In this document: piece after piece, positions 1 to 7,916 of the stretch
How positions within the stretch are numbered: position 1 is the first letter of the stretch
Layout: every line of letters begins with the position of its first letter
NCBI GenBank assembly: GCA_963995505.1
Contig: OZ023183.1
Coordinates: 18,782,671-18,846,670 of the forward strand
Source: Hypericum androsaemum
Lineage: Eukaryota > Streptophyta > Magnoliopsida > Malpighiales > Hypericaceae
DNA length: 64,000 nucleotides
Direction: 5' to 3'
Notes under the pieces: model-generated
Told to the model about the DNA's origin: nothing
Databases searched by the model: none
Seen by the model: the letters and a program-made list of their open reading frames with translations, nothing else
Made by a program: the position numbers and the translations under genes

Positions 1-259
1 ATCGATTAATTAGAAAACCCAATCCCGCATCCTCCATCGATTCAAGCTCCATCCTAACCAAATAATCAATTCCAACCATCTTCTGTAAGAGCATCGAGTT
101 CGCCCACGGGACCTTGATGACGTCGAGAGGGTTGACAACAATGGCGGAGAGGAACCGTGCCCCCACGGTGGATAAGACCCTCTCCTCGAACCCAAGGTTC
201 TCGACACCGGTTGTCGGGAGTGGCTGTGGGGAAATGCCGGAGCCAACCAGGAGGGTCAT
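1..259 (-). CDS. Mitochondrial carrier family protein, N-terminal part (partial, runs off left edge)
   Basis: An open minus-strand frame starts at an ATG at 259-257 and stays open to the window edge, about 86 codons. Residues ~21-49 read LGFEERVLSTVGARFLSAI followed by VVNPLDVIK. This resembles the first transmembrane helix of mitochondrial solute carriers ending in the PxDxxK signature, most like the MTM1/SLC25A39-40 branch. Such carriers move small solutes across the inner mitochondrial membrane. After the signature the usual basic-glutamine stretch is missing and the sequence diverges (VPWANSMLLQ). This is therefore either a splice boundary read through or a truncated gene. The upstream bases are a plausible 5' leader. 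The family call rests on one motif and its hydrophobic helix; whether the gene is functional cannot be judged here. Confidence 0.5.
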   Translation of the reverse strand, partial: MTLLVGSGISPQPLPTTGVENLGFEERVLSTVGARFLSAIVVNPLDVIKVPWANSMLLQKMVGIDYLVRMELESMEDAGLGFLINR

Positions 260-837
260 CTCCGTTGCCGCTAAACTGTGGCTGTCCACCCACTGACTGG
301 TAGCCCATTCTGATCTCTCTCTTTATCAGATCTGGGTTTCGACATTTGTTGGGTTTGCTTCTTATATTGATTGTATTTTAGCAAATTAGTTCTCCTCTTC
401 TTGATATGACTTGATTTTTTTCGACAAATTTTTGTAAGACACCTTCCAATTGTGTGTTCTTTAGATCTGTTTAGAGGAAGCTTTAAGTGAGAGGGGCATT
501 TTGATCATTTCAAGTGGGAGTTCGCCGGAGAATATGGAATATTCCGGCTCCAGGGACCCGAAAGTCTATTATTATCAAAACTTAGGGACGGGATAATCTT
601 TTTCCAAAAGTCAGGGACCCTAGGGAGAGGGTGACCAAAGTACAGGGACGTGAGGGTAATTTGTCCATTTTAAAATCACAATCGTACAATGATGACTCCT
701 GATAAATCAGCCATCATGTTCTAAATTTGCAAAGCATCACTAAAAATGAAAATCTTTTATCCCACATTAATTAGACTAGCAAGATAGAGAATACCTAATG
801 TAATATATGCTACAGAAAAATCTAATACAATATATTC
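260..837. other. Intergenic, no gene seen
   Basis: AT-rich intergenic DNA. Around 540-660 there are repeated phrases of the type 'cagggac' and 'tagggac', as is common in the ends of plant Mutator-like MITEs, but I could not find paired ends or a target duplication. Confidence 0.4.
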
Positions 838-969
838 AAATGAAATAAGAATGGTGAGTGACGTGTGAATAACGGAAACGACTTTGTATAAAGGTGGGTG
901 CGAGTTTGACAAATGAAAGCTTGTTTTGGAGATTTTTATTATTATTTGTGTGCGCATATTCCATGTTAG
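838..969 (+). pseudogene. Defensin-like (DEFL) gene, degenerate exon 2
   Basis: This stretch aligns base by base with the second exon of the intact DEFL gene at 16679-16866. It shares the start (gaaataagaatggtgagtg versus gaaatgagaatggcaagtg), the middle (ggtgggtgcgag versus ggtgagtgcgac) and the end (ccatgttag). The homology continues into the 3' flank (gccatcaattgtttac versus gccattgcttgtttac). The codon for the first cysteine of the mature peptide has become a stop (tgc to tga), the acceptor AG is lost and the middle is shortened, so no peptide can be made. No matching first exon was found upstream. It shows that the defensin-like genes here arose by local duplication. Confidence 0.7.
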
Positions 970-1135
970 CCATCAATTGTTTACGAAATATGAGACTAAA
1001 TTAATTATTCGGCAAATGAAGAGTAACAAAATGATATTAGTTGAAGAAACTTGCTGTGAAAATTTTATTTTGGTATCGGTTCAATATGAAAATTGACTCA
1101 AGTGATAATAAATATAGATTTATTTTAAAGAGTTC

Positions 1136-1858
1136 TAAGTTCAAGCATTACGATGTTAAAAATATCGTTAGAAGAGTTATCTCATATTTCACTAAGTTCT
1201 TATGTACTTATTGCAATGGGATACAAGATATCTGCTTTAAAATGGTAGTCAAACCTAAATACGGAAGTTTATTAACAAGACAAACCCTCCCTACCAAATT
1301 AGATTAAAAATATTACAAAAATTTTGAGTTCAAAAATTACGACGTTAAAAATACCATTGGAAGAATTATCCAATATTTCAATAAGTTCGTATGTACTTGT
1401 TGCAATTGAATATAAGGCATCTGCTTTAAAATGGTAGTCAAACCTAAAAATGAAAGTTCATTAACTAGACAATCCGTCCCTACAAAATTAGAATAAAAAT
1501 ATTAAGAAAATTTTGAGTTCAAGAATTATAACGTTAAAAACACCGCTGAAAGAATTATCCTTTATTTCAATAAGTTTGTATGTACTTATTGCAATTGGAT
1601 ACAAGGTATCTGCTTCAAAATGGTAGTCAAACCTAAATATAGAATTTCATTAACGAGACAATCTGTCCTTAACAAATTAGAATAAAAACGTAATTAGTCA
1701 AATTTTAAAAAAATTGAATTCAAGCACTAGTAAGTTAAAAACATCATTGAAAGAGTTATTCCTTATTTTAATAAGTTCGTATGAATTTATTAGGCTACTA
1801 AATATGGAAATTCGTCAACTAGACAATTTGTCCCTACCAAATTAAAATAAAAACGTAT
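1136..1858. repeat. Tandem repeat, ~190-200 bp unit, about 3.7 copies
   Basis: Four diverged units start near 1136, 1325, 1515 and 1715. Each opens with a phrase like 'gagttcaagaattacgacgttaaaaa', followed by 'gaattatcc..atttcaataagttcgtatgtact', 'ggtagtcaaacctaaat' and 'agacaatc.gtccctac'. The last unit is shortened in the middle. The 88-codon plus-strand frame that crosses the first unit is not conserved between units and is not a gene. The unit lies between a dead and a live DEFL copy. Confidence 0.8.
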
Positions 1859-1994
1859 CTACTCACATTAATTAGGCTACTAAAAAATACCGATCTGAAA
1901 AGAGAATATATAGGGACTAGTTTCGTTACACACATCATATTATAATTCTGATTTTCTTGTAAGAGCGCACGACAATTCACATACTTCCTTAGAA

Positions 1995-4900
1995 ATGAAG
2001 AAGTCCAGTGCAACTATTTTCACACTTCTCTTTGCATTCGTTCTCTTTATGGGTATTACCCCTTTCTTTTTTCTTTCTATAATTTTCTACCTCCATTCCC
2101 TTTGTTTCGTAGAGCGAAATTGAAAAACCATAGCAAATACTAACATATAGATAAGAAAATACATAAAACATGGTTCCTTCAAAAAATCTACATTCACGAG
2201 ACAATTATTCAATAATATACCTGTACGTTAATTTAGTACCTATACTATTATATTCATTGCCAAAAGCCAACAAACTTGATGGGATCATGCCCACTAATAA
2301 GTGGAGTTCCCACTAATTGATGGGTGGAGGAGAAAAGTTTCCACTAAGTGATGGGTGGAGTCTCCATTAGTGATGGGTGGAGTCTCCATTAGTGATGAGT
2401 GGAGTTTCCACTAATTAATGGGTGGAGGTGAAATCATGGCATTCCTCTCTATAAAAGGAGAGATGATCTTCCATTGTAAGACATCCACAAAATGAAGAAA
2501 AACTCCAAGTAGAGAGTTTAGAGAGAAATAGAGAGTTTCCAAGTTCTAGAGAGAGAGAGAGCTTGAGGTAAAAATAGAGTGAGTGAAAATTCTCTACTGT
2601 AAAATACGAGTGAAACACGAGAGTGGGATAACTCGGGGTATCGGGCAGAGAGGATATTTTTACCACTGTAATTTCTCTATTTACTAGTGGATATTTTTCG
2701 GAGCTGGTCCCGTGGTTTTTTCCCTCTGGTATTTAGAGGGTTTTCCACGTAAATCTTGGTGTTCCCTCTTGGTGGTGTTTTTCTTCCCCATCTACTTTTG
2801 ACCGTGGTAATTATTAATTACCGGGGTAAATTTTATTTACCGCTTCCGCTGCACGAGTCAAATTCCCAACAAGTGGTATCAGAGCCTTGGCTTTGTAGCT
2901 GAGATCTTTGGGTGTTGAAGATGGAGGACAAGCCTGTCGAAAAAGCCATCAAGTTGACTTCGTCAAATTATGCCGTCTGGAAGACTCTGATGACGGATGT
3001 TTTATACTGCAAGGATCTTTTTGATCCTATTGAGTTAAAAGGTATAAAAGACGATGCAATAGCAGATGCTCTCTGGAACAAGATGAATCGCAAAGCCTGT
3101 GGGTTAATTCGACAGTCGATTGACCCCAGTCTTATTCACCACGTGGCTGACGAGATGGATGCATTCAAGCTCTGGGAGAAGCTGGAAAATCTGTTTGAGC
3201 GGAAAAATGCCATTGACAAGGCTTTTCTGCTCAAACGGCTTATCACAGCCACATACCGTGATGGACAAAATGCATCTGAGCATTTGAGTACGTTCCAGGA
3301 GTTTGCAAATCGTCTAGTAGCAGCAAAGGTTCCGCTAGACGATGAGTTGCTGGCTTTGATGTTGCTGAATTCCTTGCCGGATAGTTGGGAAACGCTAAAA
3401 GTTTCTCTGACAAACTCAACTCCAAGTTTGACATTGTCTATGGTCAAGGATAGTATCCTGAATGAAGAAACTCGGAGAATAGAGAATGGCATGATGAGCT
3501 CTAGCAATGAGGCCATGGTCACAGAGAACCGTGGGAAAGGCAAGTTTGAAGGAAGATCCCAGTCGAGAGAAGGACTGAAGTGTTACTATTGTGGCAAAGA
3601 GGGGCACTTTAAAAGAAATTGTAGACTGTTCAAGAAGAAGCAGGGAGGCGAGCAGAAGAATGAGAATGACCAAAGAGCTACCACATCTACACTAGAGGAG
3701 GTGGCACTATTTTCTTGTGAAGAAGATATTTGTGCGGTCAGTGATCCGTACACTGAATGGGTCATTGATTCTGCTGCATCATACCATGCAACTCCCCACA
3801 AGGAGATGTTCACCTTGTACAGAGCAGGAGACTTTGGCAAGGTTAGAATGGGAAATAGCAGTTTTGCTAATATTGTGGGAGTTGGTGATGTTTTGGTCAA
3901 GACAGATGTTGGCCATAAGTTAACATTGAAAGACGTCAGACATGTTCCTGATCTGCGTCTGAACCTGATATCTATACATGCCCTGGATGTGACTGGTTTC
4001 CATAGCCATTTTGGCAATGGATTGTGGAAGCTGACTACAGGAGATCTAGTTACAGCTAGAGGAAAGATATTTGGTACACTTTACAAGACTCAAGTGAAGC
4101 TGCTTGGAGATGAGGTGAACGCAGTAGAAGACTCTACCTCACCAAATCTGTGGCACAAGCGGCTTGGACACTTGAGCGAGAAGGGAATGAAAGCACTACA
4201 GTCTGTTGTTCCAATCGCCATAGGTACAAAACTACAACCTTGTGATTATTGTATCTTTGGCAAGCATCATAGAGTTCCTTTTGGCAAGACTGCTAAAAAG
4301 AAGGAAAGTTTTTTAGAACTTGTGCATTCTGATGTGTGTGGTCCCATTGAAGTGGAGTCATTAGGTGGTAGCAAATATTTTCTCACTTTCATTGATGATG
4401 CATCACGGAAGTTGTGGGTGTATTTTTGTAAAAACAAAGACCAGGTGTTTGATCACTTTAAGAAGTTTCATGCTATGGTGGAAAGAGAGAAAGGTGCATC
4501 CTTGAAGTGTATCCGGTCAGACAATGGCGGGGAGTACACGTCAAAAGAGTTTGAGCAGTATTGCGCAAACTATGGCATCAAACATGAGAAGACAGTTCCA
4601 GGCACCCCACAACACAACGGTGTTGCAGAGAGAATCAACAGAACCATTGTGGAGAAAGTGAGATGCATGCTCAAAACGGCTAACTTGCCCAAGCCGTTCT
4701 GGGGGGAAGCAGTTCGTGCTGCATGCTACCTAATCAATCGGTCTCCATCAGTTCCGCTAAACTATGACACCCCAGAGAGAGTGTGGACCGGTAGAAGTAT
4801 TTCTTACTCACATTTGAAGGTGTTTGGATGCAAAGCTTTTGTACATATATCAAAGGAACGGAGACAAAAGCTAGATGACAAAGCAGTTCCCTGCATATTT

Positions 4901-7872
4901 CTTGGCTATGGAGAAGAAAACTTTGGCTACAGGCTGTGGGATCTAGAGAGAAAGAAAGTCATCAGAAGCAGAGATGTAGTGTTTCATGAAAATGAGACAT
5001 GTTCAACCCCAGTAATAACAGAGGCAAGGATAGAGGCTGGTGGTGGAATTGATTTGGCACCAGAATCTTCTCCAATGACAACTGGTGGAGAAGATGCAGA
5101 TCAATCTTTTCGGGTGGGTGCTGAATCAGAAGAGAATTCTAATCAGGGGGAGCAAACCCCTGAGGTCGGCGAAGTAACCTCGGAATCTCAGGAGGATGAG
5201 CAACTCAGAAGGTCAACAAGACAGAGGATGTTATCAACCAGATACTCCAGTTCTGAGTATGTCCTTGTCACTAGCGAGGGGGAGCCGGAGAGCTTTGAAA
5301 AAGTCATGGAGCATGAGGACAAAGCTCGATGGATGGAGGCTATGCTTGAGGAATTAAGTTCTTTGAGAAAGAACGGTACTTATGAGCTTGTGAAATTACC
5401 CCAAGGAAGGAAGGCCTTGATGAACAAATGGGTATACAAGCTGAAACGAGATGGTGATAATCTCGTTAAATACAAGGCTCGGCTAGTGGTGAAAGGTTTC
5501 AGCCAGAAGAAAGGCATTGACTTTGATGAAATATTTTCACCAGTCGTAAAGATGTCCTCCGTTCGAGTAGTACTTGGACTAACTGCCAGTTTGAATCTGG
5601 AGTTAGAGCAAATGGATGTCAAGACTGCTTTCCTCCATGGCGATTTGGAGGAGGAAATCTACATGCAGCAACCTGAAGGTTTTCAGGAGAAAGGGAAGGA
5701 AGATCTGGTGTGCAGGTTAAGAAAGAGCTTGTACGGCTTGAAGCAAGCTCCTAGACAGTGGTACAAGAAGTTCGACTCATTCATGATGAGTCATGGCTAC
5801 ACCAGGACAAACGCAGACCATTGCGTTTACATCCGTAGATTTCATGATGGTAAATTCATAATTCTTTTGTTGTATGTGGATGATATGCTGATCGTTGGAC
5901 AGGATGCTGAGATGATAAAGAAGTTGAAAGAAGATTTATCAAAGTCCTTTGACATGAAGGATCTTGGTGCAGCAAGGCAAATTCTGGGCATGCAGATTAT
6001 TCGTGATCGACAAGCTAGGAAGCTGTGGTTATCCCAGGAAAGATACATTGAGAAGGTACTAGAGAGATTCAATTCAAAGAATGCGAATCCAGTCAGTACA
6101 CCTCTTGCTGGCCAGTTTAAACTCAGTAAGAAAGCATGTCCTACAACAAAGGAGGAGAAGGAAGACATGGCAAAGGTTCCATACTCCTCAGCAGTTGGGA
6201 GTTTGATGTACGCCATGGTGTGCACGCGTCCAGATATTGCTCACGCAGTTGGTGTGGTGAGCAGGTTTCTCTCTAACCCGGGGAGACAACATTGGGAGGC
6301 TGTGAAATGGATCCTAAAATACTTACGAGGCAGTTCAAAAATGTCTTTGTGCTTTGGAGGCTCGGAATCAATATTGGAGGGTTTTTCAGATGCAGATATG
6401 GCGGGAGATATTGACTCCAGAAAATCAACTTCTGGATATCTGTTTACTTTTGCAGGGGGAGCTATGTCATGGCAGTCCAAACTGCAGAAATGTGTTGCCT
6501 TATCTACAACTGAGGCTGAGTATATTGCAATGACCGAGGCAGGAAAAGAGTTGCTTTGGTTGAAGAGGTTCCTTCAAGAGCTGGGTTTGGAGCAAGATGA
6601 GTATGTGGTTTACAGTGATAGTCAAAGTGCTCTAGACCTGAGCAAGAATGCTACCTATCATGGTCGCACGAAGCACATCGATATTCGGTACCATTGGCTC
6701 CGAATGGCCATTGAAGAGCAGGAGATGAAGTTACAAAAGATTCATACGGACAAGAATCCTGCTGATATGTTAACAAAGGCAGTGCCTCGTGAGAAACTTC
6801 AATTCTGTGCTAGGTCATCTGGCACGGGGGTTCATAATTAATTTCAGCCAGAAGGTCTCTCCCTCAAGTGGGCATGAGGGGGAGAATTGATGGGATCATG
6901 CCCACTAATAAGTGGAGTTCCCACTAATTGATGGGTGGAGGAGAAAAGTTTCCACTAAGTGATGGGTGGAGTCTCCATTAGTGATGGGTGGAGTCTCCAT
7001 TAGTGATGAGTGGAGTTTCCACTAATTAATGGGTGGAGGTGAAATCATGGCATTCCTCTCTATAAAAGGAGAGATGATCTTCCATTGTAAGACATCCACA
7101 AAATGAAGAAAAACTCCAAGTAGAGAGTTTAGAGAGAAATAGAGAGTTTCCAAGTTCTAGAGAGAGAGAGAGCTTGAGGTAAAAATAGAGTGAGTGAAAA
7201 TTCTCTACTGTAAAATACGAGTGAAACACGAGAGTGGGATAACTCGGGGTATCGGGCAGAGAGGATATTTTTACCACTGTAATTTCTCTATTTACTAGTG
7301 GATATTTTTCGGAGCTGGTCCCGTGGTTTTTTCCCTCTGGTATTTAGAGGGTTTTCCACGTAAATCTTGGTGTTCCCTCTTGGTGGTGTTTTTCTTCCCC
7401 ATCTACTTTTGACCGTGGTAATTATTAATTACCGGGGTAAATTTTATTTACCGCTTCCGCTGCACGAGTCAAATTCCCAACAAAACTTTCAATAAGCTAA
7501 ATAGAGTTTTAACCCAATCAAGAGTTTGGGACAAACTCGAACACCCTCTTATCAGACAAGATACGTTTTGAGTTTATAGTTCATACACATTTTATGTCGT
7601 AAATATAACTAATGTGGATTTTATATATTTGTTGAAAAATATGGCCATAATTTATCGAATAAAATTTGGATGCAGGATATGAGATGAGCATGGTAACAGC
7701 TGCCGATCCCAAGTGCCCAAGGGAGGAGTTATTTCCACAAGATATTCCTTGTTTTTCTGCTATGTGCATGAGCAAATGTAAAAATAAATTTGGCACTAAA
7801 GCTAGCGGATCGTGTAAATTCTTGGATTTTCGTGCGCCTTTCTCATTTTGTTGGTGCAAAATTCCATGTTAG
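1995..7872 (+). CDS. Defensin-like (DEFL) cysteine-rich secreted peptide; exons 1995-2052 and 7676-7872
   Basis: Exon 1 (1995-2052) encodes a start Met, two lysines and a hydrophobic signal peptide (MKKSSATIFTLLFAFVLFM). It ends G|GTATT in phase 1. Exon 2 (7676-7872) follows 'ttggatgcag' and restores the frame. The total is 84 residues. The mature part has eight cysteines spaced C-x11-C-x4-C-x3-C-x11-C-x11-C-x1-C-x3-C, ending KIPC. CxxxC plus CxC is the cysteine-stabilised alpha-beta (defensin) signature. Plant DEFL peptides are secreted and act in antimicrobial defence or cell signalling; which applies here is unknown. The gene structure and phase match the paralogue at 16097. The intron should be ~0.5 kb but is 5.6 kb because a complete Tnt1-like retrotransposon sits in it on the same strand. 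Both exons, the donor and the acceptor are intact, so expression depends on splicing out or terminating in the element. Confidence 0.8.
2277..2871 (+). repeat. 5' LTR of the Tnt1-like element
   Basis: Starts TGATGGGATC and ends AATTCCCAACA. The U3 part (about 2299-2427) contains about five copies of a ~22-bp unit built on 'gtgatgggtggagtctccat', the layout of transcription-enhancer repeats in Tnt1-type LTRs. A TATAAAA box lies at 2450-2456. A purine-rich 'gagagagagagagc' tract lies at ~2550. A matching minus-strand open frame inside both LTRs (2415-2666, 7026-7277) is only a by-product of the repeat. Confidence 0.95.
2450..2456 (+). promoter_or_regulatory. TATA box of the LTR promoter
   Basis: TATAAAA in 'cctctctataaaaggag', placed after the U3 repeats and ~420 bp before the LTR end, as expected for the retrotransposon promoter. 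The same box occurs in the 3' LTR at 7061-7067, so transcripts could also start there and run into DEFL exon 2, 600 bp downstream. Confidence 0.65.
2874..2886 (+). other. Primer binding site (initiator tRNA-Met)
   Basis: TGGTATCAGAGCC lies two bases after the 5' LTR. It is the standard plant copia site complementary to the 3' end of initiator tRNA-Met and is used to prime minus-strand DNA synthesis. Confidence 0.92.
2921..6841 (+). CDS. Gag-Pol polyprotein of the Tnt1-like retrotransposon
   Basis: One open frame of 1,306 residues from the ATG at 2921 (a GTG nine bases earlier also keeps the frame open, but a plant ribosome would use the ATG). Order: UBN2-type gag (~1-200); CCHC zinc knuckle CYYCGKEGHFKRNC at ~221; aspartic protease with WVIDSAAS (Asp ~283, with Ala in place of the usual Gly, as in the Tnt1 lineage); GAG-pre-integrase HHCC region (~410-455); integrase catalytic triad Asp471, Asp534 and Glu570 with the typical 35-residue D-E spacing; reverse transcriptase with YVDD at ~985-988; and a C-terminal RNase H (DADMAGD.. 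and TTEAEY). No stop or frameshift is present, so all activities needed for copying and integration appear intact. Confidence 0.97.
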   Translation: MEDKPVEKAIKLTSSNYAVWKTLMTDVLYCKDLFDPIELKGIKDDAIADALWNKMNRKACGLIRQSIDPSLIHHVADEMDAFKLWEKLENLFERKNAIDKAFLLKRLITATYRDGQNASEHLSTFQEFANRLVAAKVPLDDELLALMLLNSLPDSWETLKVSLTNSTPSLTLSMVKDSILNEETRRIENGMMSSSNEAMVTENRGKGKFEGRSQSREGLKCYYCGKEGHFKRNCRLFKKKQGGEQKNENDQRATTSTLEEVALFSCEEDICAVSDPYTEWVIDSAASYHATPHKEMFTLYRAGDFGKVRMGNSSFANIVGVGDVLVKTDVGHKLTLKDVRHVPDLRLNLISIHALDVTGFHSHFGNGLWKLTTGDLVTARGKIFGTLYKTQVKLLGDEVNAVEDSTSPNLWHKRLGHLSEKGMKALQSVVPIAIGTKLQPCDYCIFGKHHRVPFGKTAKKKESFLELVHSDVCGPIEVESLGGSKYFLTFIDDASRKLWVYFCKNKDQVFDHFKKFHAMVEREKGASLKCIRSDNGGEYTSKEFEQYCANYGIKHEKTVPGTPQHNGVAERINRTIVEKVRCMLKTANLPKPFWGEAVRAACYLINRSPSVPLNYDTPERVWTGRSISYSHLKVFGCKAFVHISKERRQKLDDKAVPCIFLGYGEENFGYRLWDLERKKVIRSRDVVFHENETCSTPVITEARIEAGGGIDLAPESSPMTTGGEDADQSFRVGAESEENSNQGEQTPEVGEVTSESQEDEQLRRSTRQRMLSTRYSSSEYVLVTSEGEPESFEKVMEHEDKARWMEAMLEELSSLRKNGTYELVKLPQGRKALMNKWVYKLKRDGDNLVKYKARLVVKGFSQKKGIDFDEIFSPVVKMSSVRVVLGLTASLNLELEQMDVKTAFLHGDLEEEIYMQQPEGFQEKGKEDLVCRLRKSLYGLKQAPRQWYKKFDSFMMSHGYTRTNADHCVYIRRFHDGKFIILLLYVDDMLIVGQDAEMIKKLKEDLSKSFDMKDLGAARQILGMQIIRDRQARKLWLSQERYIEKVLERFNSKNANPVSTPLAGQFKLSKKACPTTKEEKEDMAKVPYSSAVGSLMYAMVCTRPDIAHAVGVVSRFLSNPGRQHWEAVKWILKYLRGSSKMSLCFGGSESILEGFSDADMAGDIDSRKSTSGYLFTFAGGAMSWQSKLQKCVALSTTEAEYIAMTEAGKELLWLKRFLQELGLEQDEYVVYSDSQSALDLSKNATYHGRTKHIDIRYHWLRMAIEEQEMKLQKIHTDKNPADMLTKAVPREKLQFCARSSGTGVHN
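6888..7482 (+). repeat. 3' LTR of the Tnt1-like element
   Basis: 595 bp, no mismatch found against the 5' LTR. Preceded by the purine tract at ~6875-6887 that primes plus-strand synthesis and followed directly by the target copy AAACT and the remaining DEFL intron. Confidence 0.95.
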
Positions 7873-7916
7873 TCATTGATTTACTAATTACCTCCTAAAT
7901 TATTCCGGGGGTCATA

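Larger units (their letters stand above)
2277..7482 (+). mobile_element. Complete Tnt1-like Ty1/copia LTR retrotransposon inside the DEFL intron
   Basis: The element is 5,206 bp long. Two 595-bp LTRs (2277-2871, 6888-7482) begin TG and end CA, and I saw no difference between them in a full side-by-side reading. A 5-bp target duplication AAACT flanks it (2272-2276 and 7483-7487). A primer binding site complementary to initiator tRNA-Met follows the 5' LTR, and a purine tract (tgagggggagaat) precedes the 3' LTR. Between them is one uninterrupted polyprotein frame. Identical LTRs, a perfect target duplication and an intact frame together mean a very recent insertion; the copy may still be mobile. 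The order gag, protease, integrase, RT, RNase H is that of Ty1/copia, and the protease and RT regions resemble the tobacco Tnt1 lineage. Confidence 0.97.

Noticed and set aside
1041..1307. 88-codon plus-strand frame
   Set aside because: Falls in a tandem-repeat unit and is broken in the other units.
2415..2666. 83-codon minus-strand frame, found identically again at 7026-7277
   Set aside because: It lies wholly inside the LTR and is repeated only because the LTRs are identical; composition is that of the repeat and no protein feature is visible.
2912..2920. GTG start nine bases before the polyprotein ATG
   Set aside because: GTG is not a normal start in plants, and the ATG at 2921 begins the gag in the expected way.
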